Shown here: in pieces, positions 27,800 to 38,600 of the stretch
How positions within the stretch are numbered: the first letter of the stretch is position 1
How the letters are laid out: each line of letters begins with the position of its first letter
Origin: CAYRFQ01 sp964423615
GTDB lineage: Bacteria; Planctomycetota; Planctomycetia; Gemmatales; Gemmataceae
NCBI GenBank assembly: GCA_964423615.1
Contig: CAYRFQ010000024.1
Span: 34,499-98,498 of the forward strand
Direction of reading: 5' to 3'
Length of the DNA: 64,000 nucleotides
The notes under the pieces: model-generated
Databases searched by the model: none
What the model was told of the DNA's origin: nothing
What the model saw: the letters and a program-made list of their open reading frames with translations, nothing else
Program-made: the position numbers and the translations under genes

Positions 27800-28276
27800 T
27801 TATTTCGTTGGACCATGCCCAACAGACCGATGGCACCGAACGCAGCGGTTCGACTCATCGAACGCACCGTAGTGTAGTTGTTCCGAGACAATTTCCTTGT
27901 GGCAATACACGCAATTCTCTTGCAAGATTTTGGCGTTCTTTTTGTGGATGCGAATGGGATCATGGAAATCTTGGAGGGTGAAAGCCTTCGAATGGAAGAA
28001 TCCATTCTCCGCCTTGGCCATGTATTTGCCGACGAAGTCGTGGGGGAGGTGACAATCATTGCACGTGGCAACAGCGTGGTGACTCGCTTTTTGCCAACCG
28101 TCAAAATGCTCCCGCATGATGTGACAGTTCGTGCAAGCCGTCGGATCGTTGCTGAAGTACGATCCTCCCTGGCCGTACCAAAAAGTATAGACTCCGATCC
28201 CAAGGACCACGCCGACCAACGCGCACGCCAGTAGAGTGGGCGCGGAAAGCCCCATTTTTTTCAACCAAGCGAACAT
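27800..28276 (-). CDS. nrfH: NrfH-type tetrahaem quinol dehydrogenase
   Basis: 158 residues, a member of the NapC/NirT/NrfH family. An N-terminal anchor span (LLACALVGVVLGIGVYTFWY) is followed by four CXXCH motifs: CTNCH, CNDCH, CVYCH and CVRCH. It takes electrons from menaquinol and hands them to NrfA in the periplasm. The start is supported by GGAG 6 nt upstream; the nrfA start lies 56 nt after its stop. A 201-nt gap separates it from the nitrite reductase gene, so an extra promoter is possible. Confidence 0.92.
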   Translation of the reverse strand: MFAWLKKMGLSAPTLLACALVGVVLGIGVYTFWYGQGGSYFSNDPTACTNCHIMREHFDGWQKASHHAVATCNDCHLPHDFVGKYMAKAENGFFHSKAFTLQDFHDPIRIHKKNAKILQENCVYCHKEIVSEQLHYGAFDESNRCVRCHRSVGHGPTK

Positions 28277-28477
28277 GGAGTGCTCCAGGGTGGATGTCCG
28301 AAGAGGCCAGACAGGATCAAGGCGAGTGTATCAGAAATAATGGAATCGTCCAGTTTCTCTTGATCCAAGCAACGCTGGACTGAAATGCTGGAGAGTTGAC
28401 AGCGAGAAGAAGCTCTCGATTCTGCGTGGGACATAGGAATGCCAACACTCAGCAAGCTTCCGCAAAGGGAATGCGGT

Positions 28478-31462
28478 TCATTTGTGTGCTCGCGGTGCGT
28501 GGGTGACGAAAGGCTCTAAAGAAGCCGCAAGGCGCGAGATCGGAACGTCCTTCAATACGTCCGTTGCGATGACTGGTTCGGGCCCGGCCTTGCCATTGAT
28601 AAAGACATGAGCGGCATCGAGGATTTCGCCATCCACGCGAGACCGGCAGCCTTGCAATCCGACCGTCGCCACCTGGTGTAGGCCACACCCAGCAGGACAT
28701 CCGGACCAGTGGATTGTTAGTGGTTTGAGTTTCCGCCCTTCCGTGCGTTTCTCAAGCTCTTTGGCGACTTCAATGGCGTAGCCCTTCGTGTCGATCAGTG
28801 CCATCGCACAGAAGTCATTTCCTGTACAGGAAATTAACCCCCGCATGATGGGCGACGGATCGTACGGGAGGTCTTCGAAGAGGGGTTCCTGCTTCAACTC
28901 TTCCAGCCGATGCTCTGGGATGTTCGGGACCATAAGGTTCTGGCCGACCGCCAACCGGATCTCTCCGTTTCCATACGAGTCCGCAAGGTCAGCCACTCCT
29001 CGCATCACTTTGGTCGTGAGTCTTCCCACTGGAACGACTATTCCAACGTAATACAACTTTTCGACAGGTTGGGAATCCGCAAGGAATTGAGGATGAATGC
29101 CGACATGATCCCCATGTGTTTTTCTCCGAACGTCTGTTCCTGCCCTTGGGAGATAGCGATCGACCCGTTTCTCCAATTCGGCCCGGACCCAGTGGATTCC
29201 TTTGTCTTGAAGCAAGAATGCGAACCTCGCTCGGTTCCGACGCGTGCGGGCTCCGTGGTCACGGAAGACGCGGGTAAGCTCACCGCAAACTTTTGCGGCT
29301 TCGTCTGGAGTTACGAAGACATCGAGAGGGATGGCAGGGGTGTAGCCCCCGGAACCTTGTTTGCCCCCGACAAGGACGTTGAACCCGCGTCGTCCGGGAT
29401 CAGTCGAGTGTGTGGCCGGTACTAAGGCCACGTCTTGCGTTTCGGTATGGCAACAGTTCTCCAGGCACCCAGTGATCGTCACGTTGAACTTCCGGGGCAA
29501 ATTCGTGAATTCGCGATTCTCGACAATGAGGTCGGTGAATTCGCGAACGGCGGCCGAGGCGTCGAAGAGTTCGTGAGGAGTGCGCCCAGCTACCGGACAC
29601 CCACAGACGCCGCGGACGTTGTCGGCCCCTGTTTGTTTACTGTGCAGTCCGACCTCGGCAAGACGGCTCCAAATTTCGGAAACGTCGGCCAGAGTGAAAG
29701 ACCGCATCTGGATTTGTTGGCGTGTCGTCAGATCGCAGAATCCCTTACCGAATTCATCGGACAGGTCTGCGATCACACGGAATTGTTTCGAATTCGATTG
29801 ACCGGCATTCATCCGTATCCGAAGCATGAACTGTCCCGGAGTCGGCTTCCGAAAAAACAACCCGTGCCACTTGATGAGGTCTTTCTGGTCTCCTGTCAAA
29901 TCTTGCCAACGGTTCTCTGGCATGAGAGATTCGATTTCCTCAATGATGTCGAGGCCGTTCTTGCGAGCCTTAACCAGCTCGGCCTTGTGGAGCTTCGGAG
30001 CCGGCTGCACCGGGCCGCTCCCTCGCCCGTAAGCGTCGACTAACTGGGCGAGGATTGGTTGACATGTGCCACATCCAGTCCCGGCTTTGGTGTTCTCCCC
30101 AATGGCCGAAACGGAGCAATGTCCTTGCTCGATCGCGTCAACGATTGTTCCCTTGCACACTTCATTGCAGTTGCAGATCTGAGTTGGCATGGGCAATTCA
30201 CGAAGGACAGAGTCATCTTCTTGTTCGAGAAGGGAATCTCTCGTGTTTCCGTATTCGAGGAGGGCCGCTGGGGATTCCCCGATGGGCGCCGCCTCTCGCA
30301 CCATTCTGGTGAATCGTTCCATCGGGTCGTCGGCACCGATAAGAATCGCGCCAACAAGCCGATTCTCCCGCAGGATAAATTTCTTGTAGACTCCCTCGTC
30401 GAGGTCAAGGTGAGTAACAGTCTCTCCGGACGTCTCGTCCTTCACGTTCCCAAGACTTGTTACATTCACTCCCATGACCTTGAGTCGGGTGGTAGGTTGG
30501 GTTCCGTGATACCTCGCGTGGGGGTTGGTTTCTGTGATGACTTGAGCCAGGACACGGACTTGTTCGTAGATCGGATCGACGAGACCGTAAACCCGGCCGC
30601 GATGCTGGGCACACTCACCGATGGCGTAGATGTCGTCTTCGGAACTATGCATCTGGTCATCCACGACGATGCCCCGTTCGACATGGATGCCCGCAGCCCT
30701 AGCTTCCTCGACGTTGGGACGGATTCCACAGCTAATGACAACCATATCCGTGTCCAGCGTCGTGCCGTCGCTTAGTCGCACACCAGTGACGACGTTGGCA
30801 TCACTCAAGATCTCGGTCGCTTGGACCCCGAGACAAGTTTCGACTCCGAGGTCTTTCATCTTGTGGGAGAGAACCTGACCTCCTGTCTGGTCGAGTTGTT
30901 GGGGCATCAAGTGAGGAGCCATCTCGACAACCGTCACATCGAGGTCATGGTTCAAGAGTCCCCGGGCAGCTTCTAGGCCCAGCAGTCCTCCTCCCAAGAC
31001 GACAGCGTGGTCGCATTTTTCACCGTAGGCAGTGATGTTGCTGCAGTCTTCGATCGTCCGAAAGACGAAGACACCTTCCTTGTCCGTTCCCGAAATCCGA
31101 GGGACAAAAGGTCGTGAACCCGTAGCCATTACCAAGACGTCGTAGGGTTCGGTAACTTTCCCACCTCGGCCTTCGACGACGCGAGTTTGGGGATCAATCG
31201 TCTCAACTCTGACCCCGGCATGCAGATGCACTCCATTTGATTCGTACCACTCGCGGGTATTAAGCCAGAGGGAATCAGGGTCTTCGAATCCCCCAAGTAA
31301 AGTCGAGAGAAGAATCCGGTTGTATGTCCCGTGGGGTTCTGCGCCGAACATCCGAATCTGGAACCGATCAGGGTCGATGGCCAAAATTTCTTCGACCACC
31401 TTGGCTCCGGCCATGCCGCTGCCCACAACGACGATGGTGGGGCGAGGTGCTGCTTTGATCAT
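28478..31462 (-). CDS. NirB-NirA chimeric assimilatory nitrite reductase
   Basis: 994 residues. Residues 1-410 are a NirB-like FAD/NAD(P)H oxidoreductase (VVVGSGMAGAK; second nucleotide loop VVLGGGLLGLEAA). Residues 428-475 are a BFD-like [2Fe-2S] domain (CNC at 430-432, CGTC at 464-467). Residues about 530-994 are a complete ferredoxin-type NirA: HGLFFRKPTPGQFMLRIR, then two sulfite/nitrite-reductase halves, with the siroheme-[4Fe-4S] cysteines in CTGNDFC (879-885) and CPAGC (922-926). The enzyme should reduce nitrite to ammonium in the cytoplasm with electrons from NAD(P)H through its own flavin and 2Fe-2S domains. The start is preceded by AAGGAG. It lies 18 nt after the transporter gene. 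Confidence 0.85.
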   Translation of the reverse strand: MIKAAPRPTIVVVGSGMAGAKVVEEILAIDPDRFQIRMFGAEPHGTYNRILLSTLLGGFEDPDSLWLNTREWYESNGVHLHAGVRVETIDPQTRVVEGRGGKVTEPYDVLVMATGSRPFVPRISGTDKEGVFVFRTIEDCSNITAYGEKCDHAVVLGGGLLGLEAARGLLNHDLDVTVVEMAPHLMPQQLDQTGGQVLSHKMKDLGVETCLGVQATEILSDANVVTGVRLSDGTTLDTDMVVISCGIRPNVEEARAAGIHVERGIVVDDQMHSSEDDIYAIGECAQHRGRVYGLVDPIYEQVRVLAQVITETNPHARYHGTQPTTRLKVMGVNVTSLGNVKDETSGETVTHLDLDEGVYKKFILRENRLVGAILIGADDPMERFTRMVREAAPIGESPAALLEYGNTRDSLLEQEDDSVLRELPMPTQICNCNEVCKGTIVDAIEQGHCSVSAIGENTKAGTGCGTCQPILAQLVDAYGRGSGPVQPAPKLHKAELVKARKNGLDIIEEIESLMPENRWQDLTGDQKDLIKWHGLFFRKPTPGQFMLRIRMNAGQSNSKQFRVIADLSDEFGKGFCDLTTRQQIQMRSFTLADVSEIWSRLAEVGLHSKQTGADNVRGVCGCPVAGRTPHELFDASAAVREFTDLIVENREFTNLPRKFNVTITGCLENCCHTETQDVALVPATHSTDPGRRGFNVLVGGKQGSGGYTPAIPLDVFVTPDEAAKVCGELTRVFRDHGARTRRNRARFAFLLQDKGIHWVRAELEKRVDRYLPRAGTDVRRKTHGDHVGIHPQFLADSQPVEKLYYVGIVVPVGRLTTKVMRGVADLADSYGNGEIRLAVGQNLMVPNIPEHRLEELKQEPLFEDLPYDPSPIMRGLISCTGNDFCAMALIDTKGYAIEVAKELEKRTEGRKLKPLTIHWSGCPAGCGLHQVATVGLQGCRSRVDGEILDAAHVFINGKAGPEPVIATDVLKDVPISRLAASLEPFVTHAPRAHK

Positions 31463-31480
31463 TGAGGCTCTCCTTCAAGT

Positions 31481-32911
31481 TCAGGTTCCCGACGGAGTGC
31501 CGACGGCCGTTTGTTCAGTCTGTATGTCTGTCGAATGATCCTCGACGTTCACCATCGCTCCGACTTCCTCCCCAACTTCTTCGAACCGAGGAACACCGTT
31601 CTTTTCGCGGACGGCTGTTGCGAATTCTTCCTTGGCGACTTGTTGGTCCTCTTGCGAGAATCGAATCCCAAGGGCAAGGAACGAACTACACATCACGATG
31701 ATTCCCAAGATGAACATGGCCATCGATGTATCGTAGGCGAGCAAAAATCCAGCAGCCACAGCACCGGCATTACCACCAGCTCCGACGATGCCAGCGACCG
31801 ACCCCAGGGCCTTTTTGTTGATGAAGGGGACGACCGAGAATGTAGCGCCTTCGGACATTTGGACGAACAAACTAAACAAAATCAAAGACGGAATGGCCAG
31901 AATCAAGATGTTCATCTGCGAAAACAAGATGAGAGCGATCCCCTCGCAGAAAATGGCGATGCACAACCACCACACGCGACCGGACAAGCCGAGTTTGCCT
32001 CCAAATTGATCTCCAATCCAACCGCCGAGAGTCCGCGCGAAGAGGTTCATGAGGCCGAAGCTGGCCGCGGCCAAACCTGCCGTTTTCAATCCCAGCTTGA
32101 ATTCGTCAAAGAAGTAGGCCGCGAGAACATTATTGATGAACAACTCGATGCCAAAACACGCTCCATACAAAACAAACAGGAGCCATACCCGATAGTCTGC
32201 ACAAGCCAGGGCAAAGGTCCCGTTCGTCTCTTTGGCTTGAATCATTCGTCCTTCCGCCCGGAGGTCCTTGTAGTTTCCTTCGGGAGTGTCTTGGGTCAGA
32301 AAGTAATAGGCAAGCCCGGTGAGGGCACAGACGAAACCAGCGACGAACATCGACGCACGCCAACCCAGCGCCTCCGAGAACCCCAACGCTCCCACAAAGA
32401 GAGTGAGTAGCAGCGGCATGGCAAACTGAGTCACTCCTCCACCGAGGTTCCCCCAACCTGCCGTCGTGGCATTGGCAGTCCCCACGCAGTTGGGAGCGAA
32501 CATCACCGACGTGTGGTATTGAGTGATGACGAAAGACGCACCAATGACGCCGATCAAAACCCGGAACATCAGGAACGTTTCGAAGTTGTACGCGAACCCA
32601 ATCGACATGACTGGGACGGCACCGATCAACAGCAACCAGGTATACGCAAGTCGAGGACCGACGCGGTCACAAAGCCAGCCGATGAGCAATCTGGCGAAGA
32701 CCGTGATGGCCACCGAACCGATGATGCACCATTTGATCTGCGGCCTCGTCAGGGCGAGTTCCTCGCGAACGACCACCATTAAAGGAGCAATTCCAAACCA
32801 TGCGAAGAAACACAAGAAGAACGAGAACCATGACATGTGGAACGCACGCATGGGAACTGTCTGAAAATCGAACAGGTTGATCCTTGTGGCTTTTCTGCTC
32901 TGGGGAGTCAT
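31481..32911 (-). CDS. Nitrate/nitrite transporter, NNP family (NarK/NasA-like)
   Basis: 476 residues with 12 predicted membrane spans, major facilitator superfamily. Both nitrate-signature glycine blocks are present: GWGNLGGGVTQFAMPLL (span 5) and VGAGGNAGAVAAGFLLA (span 11). It probably imports nitrate, or nitrite, for the assimilatory enzymes on each side. GAGGA lies 6 nt before the start. It is 47 nt downstream of the nitrate reductase gene and 18 nt upstream of the nitrite reductase gene, an operon-like arrangement. Confidence 0.9.
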   Translation of the reverse strand: MTPQSRKATRINLFDFQTVPMRAFHMSWFSFFLCFFAWFGIAPLMVVVREELALTRPQIKWCIIGSVAITVFARLLIGWLCDRVGPRLAYTWLLLIGAVPVMSIGFAYNFETFLMFRVLIGVIGASFVITQYHTSVMFAPNCVGTANATTAGWGNLGGGVTQFAMPLLLTLFVGALGFSEALGWRASMFVAGFVCALTGLAYYFLTQDTPEGNYKDLRAEGRMIQAKETNGTFALACADYRVWLLFVLYGACFGIELFINNVLAAYFFDEFKLGLKTAGLAAASFGLMNLFARTLGGWIGDQFGGKLGLSGRVWWLCIAIFCEGIALILFSQMNILILAIPSLILFSLFVQMSEGATFSVVPFINKKALGSVAGIVGAGGNAGAVAAGFLLAYDTSMAMFILGIIVMCSSFLALGIRFSQEDQQVAKEEFATAVREKNGVPRFEEVGEEVGAMVNVEDHSTDIQTEQTAVGTPSGT

Positions 32912-32958
32912 CTGGGATCCTCATGTTAGTTCGGGTCGAGAAGCTGAAGGTAGTTCGA

Positions 32959-35187
32959 CTACTCCCGGACGGATTCTGAGGCCACCGAATTAAGGACGCG
33001 GAGTGCAGTCACGACCCGTTGGCCATTGCCATCGATTTTGTTCGAATCGGAGTGATTCGACTGCTCGATCACCTTTGGGGGAGCTGGTAGTTTTTCCAGG
33101 TGGACGGCACAGTATTTGAGCTCCGGTTGCTTGGCCACTCGGCCAATGGCACTGATGGTTAGGTAATTCGCGGCGTTACCTTCGCTGAACAAGTCGCCCC
33201 AGTGGAAGGGAATGAACACCATTCCGGGTGAGACATTCTCGCAGACCTTTGTGGGCAGTTGAATTGTCCCTCGTCGGCTCGAGACCTCGACGATGTCTCC
33301 GGTTTGGAGGTCGAGCTGTCCGGCGTCAATGGGGTGGACCTCGACGAATCCGTTTGGTTCTCGGCGTACCAGTTTTTTTGCCTTGGCTGTCCGAGTGAGG
33401 GTGTGCCAGTGGGTGTAGAGTCGTCCCGTCGTGAGGATAAAAGGGAACTCGTGGTCAGTCGATTCACGAGGCCTTCGATGGTCTCGACAGTGGAACACAG
33501 CCTTTCCATCGGGGGTCGCAAATTGTCGATCCAGATATCGTCGTTTTGTGCCGGGATGATCGACGGAAGGACATGGCCACTGGAGGCTGCCCTCCTCTCG
33601 TAATCGTTGGCTCGTGATGCCAGCCATGTCACACGGTCGATCCTTGGTGAGCTGAATGTATTCGTCCCAGATCTCACCAGCATTACCATACTCGAAGCCC
33701 GGATATCCGAGGGTCTTTGCAAACTCCGTGAACACCTGCCAGTCCGGCCAGGCATCCCCTGGGGAATCCCAAAGTTGGGGGCTATGCGTGACCATTCGTT
33801 CGCTATTTGTGCTCGTCCATTCCTTCTCGCCCCACTGGGCCACGGGCAGCACGACGTCGGCGAACAGCGTCGTTTCTGTGGGGTGGTACGGGTCTTGGAC
33901 AACGACAAGTTCGGCCCGCGAGAAGGCGCGACGAGCTTGGTGAAGGTCGGGCATACTCACGGCAGGGTTGGTCCCCGCGATCCAAATGACCTTCAGGCGT
34001 CCCTTCTCCAAAGCCCGGAACATCTCAATGGCAGTCAGACCGACATTCGAGGAGATACTCCCTTTGGGCAAATTCCAAAAGTCCTCGACTTCGTATCGCT
34101 CGGCGTCATCTTGGACGGTCCGATACCCGGGGAGTTGATAAGAGAGGAGACCAGCTTCGCGACCACCCATGGCGTTCGGTTGCCCTGTCAACGAAAACGG
34201 ACCCGCCCCCGGCTTGCCAATCTGCCCGGTCATCAAATGTAAGTTAATCAGAGCATTGTTTTTCCACATCCCGACAGTGCTCTGATTCATCCCCATGCAG
34301 TAAAAGCTTAAGAAATTCTTAGAGAGTCCAATCCACTCTGCCAGCGTCTGAATGTCCTGTCGTCGGAGTTTGGTCTCCGCGTGCAGCTCGCTGACATCTT
34401 GCCCCACGAGAAATTCCCGATAGACCTCCCAGCCACGTGTGTGTGCACTGACGAACTCCTCGTCGAGATGAGCCATATCCAGCAGCTCACGACCAATCGC
34501 ATTGAGCAACGCTATGTCTGTCCCTGGCGAGATCGCAAGATGAAGGTCGGCGGCTTTTGCCGTCGCAGTCTTCCGAGGATCGATGACGACGATCTTCATG
34601 TCTGGACGTTGCTTCTTCGCATCGCACAATCGATCAAACGTCACCGGATGGGCTTCGGCCATGTTGCTCCCGATGATTAACACCAAGTCAGCGCGTTCGA
34701 CGTCGTCGTAGCAGCAAGGCGGGGCATCACTCCCCAAACTCGACCTATAGCCCGCAACGGCAGCAGCCATACATAATCGGCTGTTGGAATCGGTGTTGTT
34801 GCACCCCAGGTAACCTTTGAACAATTTGGTGATGATGTAGCAGGATTCTGTATCGAGTTGCCCGCTGCCGTACAGCGAGATGGCTTCAGGACCGTACGTC
34901 TTCAAGACTTGAGTCACGACGTCACCGATGTGGTCGAGAGCCGTGGACCAGTCGGTTTGTTGGAAGCTGACATTGCGAGAGGATCGCACAAGGGGATACC
35001 CCAGCCGATCGACTGTCTGAATCGTCGGACCGAGTTGTGCACCTTTGGCGCACAACTTACCAAGGTTAGCCTCGGACGACTCGACACCCCGGACACGCGG
35101 CACTCCGTTTCCGGTATCTTCAAAACGAAGCTGGCACCCGACACCACAGTACGGGCACACAGACTCCCCAAGGATATTTGTGGGCAT
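32959..35187 (-). CDS. Assimilatory nitrate reductase, molybdopterin catalytic subunit
   Basis: 742 residues. The N-terminal [4Fe-4S] motif VCPYCGVGCQL with Cys in AKGAQLG-preceding KLCAKG places it with the NarB/NasA and NapA-like oxidoreductases of the DMSO-reductase family. The body has GSGQLDTES, GSNMAEAHPV and GTNPAVSMPDLHQA, and the C-terminal cofactor domain has LTTGRLYTHWHT. There is no twin-arginine signal, so it is cytoplasmic. It converts nitrate to nitrite in the first step of assimilation. No partner electron-transfer gene is adjacent. A sigma54-type promoter candidate lies about 130-145 nt upstream. Confidence 0.88.
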   Translation of the reverse strand: MPTNILGESVCPYCGVGCQLRFEDTGNGVPRVRGVESSEANLGKLCAKGAQLGPTIQTVDRLGYPLVRSSRNVSFQQTDWSTALDHIGDVVTQVLKTYGPEAISLYGSGQLDTESCYIITKLFKGYLGCNNTDSNSRLCMAAAVAGYRSSLGSDAPPCCYDDVERADLVLIIGSNMAEAHPVTFDRLCDAKKQRPDMKIVVIDPRKTATAKAADLHLAISPGTDIALLNAIGRELLDMAHLDEEFVSAHTRGWEVYREFLVGQDVSELHAETKLRRQDIQTLAEWIGLSKNFLSFYCMGMNQSTVGMWKNNALINLHLMTGQIGKPGAGPFSLTGQPNAMGGREAGLLSYQLPGYRTVQDDAERYEVEDFWNLPKGSISSNVGLTAIEMFRALEKGRLKVIWIAGTNPAVSMPDLHQARRAFSRAELVVVQDPYHPTETTLFADVVLPVAQWGEKEWTSTNSERMVTHSPQLWDSPGDAWPDWQVFTEFAKTLGYPGFEYGNAGEIWDEYIQLTKDRPCDMAGITSQRLREEGSLQWPCPSVDHPGTKRRYLDRQFATPDGKAVFHCRDHRRPRESTDHEFPFILTTGRLYTHWHTLTRTAKAKKLVRREPNGFVEVHPIDAGQLDLQTGDIVEVSSRRGTIQLPTKVCENVSPGMVFIPFHWGDLFSEGNAANYLTISAIGRVAKQPELKYCAVHLEKLPAPPKVIEQSNHSDSNKIDGNGQRVVTALRVLNSVASESVRE

Positions 35188-35685
35188 ACTTTGGAACTTT
35201 CAAGAGCAAACGGTCAACACAACGAAAGGCGAATTGACCAGCTCCGAGCCTTGGGAGAGGATTGCTGGAGGAGGTGAGTTCTTTTTTGAGACCCAATAAG
35301 GGCATTTTTACAAAGCAGTGCATGTTCCCGCAATCGCCATGCCAAATGCCGCGAACCCACCGTTCGGCCGTGGAGGAGCCGGAAGAAGCTGACTTGGGAG
35401 CGAATTTTCTTGTCTCGGCTTCTTTTCGAAAATAATACAGGGTGCTTAAACGAATAGCATTAGTGCACAGTACAAAGGCAATCACTTCGATGCGATGAAA
35501 TAGAGACGCGAACGAACGGAGGTGTCTGTACTGTTGGTTTTGTCCGAAGACGTCGTGGGCAAACTATCGATCAACGGCTCGAGGTTTCCGCACATACACA
35601 CAATGCCACTCAGAGAAGAAAAATCGCTTTGTTGTGCTATTTCATCCTGCTACCATAAGCTCACAAGACACGTGGAGGTGAAATA
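35188..35685. other. Divergent control region between nitrate operon and WD40 kinase
   Basis: 498 nt without a gene. The left part should serve the minus-strand nitrate operon (a sigma54 candidate at 35330-35344 and a GTGCAC half-site-like palindrome at 35463-35468). The right part serves the plus-strand kinase, which has GGAGG 7 nt before its ATG. Frames inside are unsupported. Confidence 0.45.
35330..35344 (-). promoter_or_regulatory. Sigma54 (-24/-12) promoter candidate for the nitrate operon
   Basis: On the minus strand the sequence reads TGGCATG-GCGA-TTGC, which matches the consensus TGGCACG-N4-TTGC at all but one base and keeps the GG-N10-GC spacing. It faces the nitrate reductase start at 35187, which would give a leader of about 130 nt. 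Sigma54 control of nitrate assimilation through an NtrC-type activator is common in other bacteria. No convincing activator site pair was seen. Confidence 0.5.
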
Positions 35686-38600
35686 ATGACCGAGAAATTC
35701 GATCCTGAAGACGAAAATTCAAGCAACCCAAATCAAGCCAGCTACCATCGACCCCAGGACACAAAGGCATTGCCACCCTCGGGAGAGGGACAACAACCCA
35801 AGACCATCCCACCAAAGCCAACGAACGCCGCCGAACTGATCACGGTCCCTCCGAATTCACCCATCCCCAACAATGCCTCAATAAAAACAGCCAAAGCGGA
35901 TTTACCACGGGCATCGGAGACCATTCAAATCCCGGGATACGAGATCCTTGGAGAACTGGGGCGAGGTGGCATGGGCGTGGTGTATAAAGCGCGTCATAAA
36001 CAACTCAATCGTGTCGTTGCTTTGAAAATGATTTTGGCCGGTGGTCATGCCAGTTCGGATGACCTGATCCGCTTCCTCTCCGAGGCCGAAGCTGTGGCTG
36101 CGTTCTCTCATCCGAACATTGTGCAGGTACATGACATTGGGCAACACAACAATTTGCCGTTCATGGCTCTCGAGTTTGTCTCGGGCGGGTCGCTCGACAA
36201 CCAACTCAAGGATGGGCCGCTGCCGCCCAAAGAAGCTTCACGTCTAGTGGAACAAATGGCGCGCGGCATGAATGCGGCCCACCAAGCAGGCATTGTCCAT
36301 CGTGATTTGAAACCAGCTAACGTCCTGCTTTCAGATGATGGTGCACCCAAAGTCACCGATTTCGGTTTGGCTAAGAAGGTCGAAGGCGGAAGTGGTTTGA
36401 CCCAGACCGGCGCAATCATGGGCACGCCGTCCTACATGGCTCCCGAGCAGGCTGGCGGCGATGGCAAACGTGTCGGCCCTGCCGCCGATGTCTACGCTCT
36501 CGGAGCTATTTTGTATTCCTGTTTAACGGGCCGTCCGCCCTTCCAAGCGGATACCGTCATGAATACTCTTCTCGAAGTGATAAGCGAGGAACCGGTTCCG
36601 GTACGTCAGTTGAACAAGTGCGTGCCGACAGACCTGGAAACTATTTGTCTAAAAGGCTTGCAGAAGGACCCGAAACAACGCTACGGAAGTGCCGGTGAAC
36701 TGGCCGATGATCTCCAGCATTTTCTTGCAGGCGAACCCATCACTGCGCGGCGTGTCTCACGTTGGGAGCGCGCGGCCAAGTGGGCCAAACGACATCCAGC
36801 GGTGACCGGTTTGACCGTGTTCAGCTTACTCGCCACCATAATCGGTTTCATCCTGGTCACGTGGCAATGGCGTGTCGCGACTTCCGCCCAGCACGCCACG
36901 GAATTGGCCCGACAAGGGGAAGCGAACCAACGAAAAAAGGCCGAGGATGCTCTGCGAAATGCTCGCTTCAATCTCTATGTCAATCGGATCGCGTTGGCCA
37001 AGCGAGAGTGGTTGGCTGGCAACATCAAGCGCATGCAGGAACTCTTGAAAGAGTGCCCCGAAGAGTATCGGCAGTGGGAGTGGAAGTATCTCAACGGATT
37101 GCCGCACACGGATTTGTTCACTTTCCAAGGGACTACCAGCCCCTCTCAGTTCCAGAAGATAGATTACAGTTCCGATGGTCGATTTCTTGCTTACCCAGAC
37201 AAGAATAATCAGATAACAATTCGGAACTTGGAAACGGGTCGAATCACCGGAACACTCCAGTCGGAGGTGGCTGCCTTTTCGAACGTAGCGTTCAGCCCAG
37301 ACGGGAAGTACCTCGCTGCGGGTGACCATGGAGGCCAAGTGGTTGTTTGGGAATGGCAGAAAGACAAACAAGTACTCGCAGAGGAAATCAACGGTCTTCC
37401 TGTGTCTGACGTCACCTTCAGTCCAGACGGAAACTGGTTCGCCGTTTCGACCGCCCAACCGGCACGAACCATGTGGGAGTGCAAAGGGGCGATTACGGTT
37501 TGGAATTGGCGAACCAAAAAACAATTGCCAAAGACTTTCAATGTGTCGCGGAGATGGATCAACCAAATCGCCTTCAGTCCAGACAGTCAAATCATCGTGG
37601 CTGCGACCACAAACTTTGCCCAAAGTGAAGGACTTGCAGAAGCATGGTCCGTGCCCAACGGAAAACGACTTCCGCCGTTTCGTGGCCATCAACGAATGCT
37701 CCACTCGGTAGCCTTTGGCCCCGACGGACGTCACCTGGCTACAACCAGTTACGATCAAACCGTCAAGATTTGGAATGTTGCTGACCGCAAAGTGCTGCAT
37801 ACGTTGGACCGGCACAGAGGGCCTGTGACCGGAGTTGCCTTTGCTCCCAGTGGGCTTCGGTTGGCCACCGCAGGAGTTGATGGAACCGTCCGACTTTGGG
37901 ACGTCGCAACCGGGACACTTCAGGATACCATTCGAGGTCACACCAGCCCTGTTTTGAACCTCACTTTCAACTCAAAAGCAACTCAAGTTGCCTCCGTCGG
38001 TATCCTTCAGGACACCGACGGGACCGATACGGAAATTAAAATATGGGACGTGACCAAACCGCAAGAGACCGTAACTTACCCGGTCATGGATCGGCGATTG
38101 ATCTTGAATGTTGCCCTCGATCCGAAGGGCAACCGGATGGCAATGGCAGGATTTGGGGCCGTGATGGAAATGAACATGGCCAAACAAAAATTGCGATTCG
38201 GTGTTCCCGTTGTTCTTTCCGAACCCAACACGGTTGCTTATAGTTCGGGTGGGGAATACCTCGCCACACGGGGAGCCGACGAGGAGATCAAAATCATCGA
38301 CAGTCAAGGAAGAATTCGTTTCAGTTTGCCCGCCAACAAAACACCACTCGTGCACCTCGAATTCAGTCCAGACGGCCGGTCGTTAATCGCTTGTCATGGC
38401 CATTTCCTGAAAAGCAAGTTTGGACCAGTGACGCTCTGGGACTTTGCGAACGGCAGAAAAATTCGCAAACACCAAGGCCGTGGCGCAGCATTCGCCCCAG
38501 GAGGTCAACGCTACGCGATTGGAGGTAAAGACAAGCACGTCCACGTGTATTCGACACATTCTGGTCACGAAATTATGCAATTGAATGGGAACGAGGGTTC

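Noticed and set aside
31511..32410. 299-codon plus-strand frame
   Set aside because: Antisense to the nitrate transporter gene; polar, motif-free translation.
35463..35468. GTGCAC as an NtrC site
   Set aside because: Only a 6-nt palindrome; the second half of an NtrC site is not found at the proper spacing.
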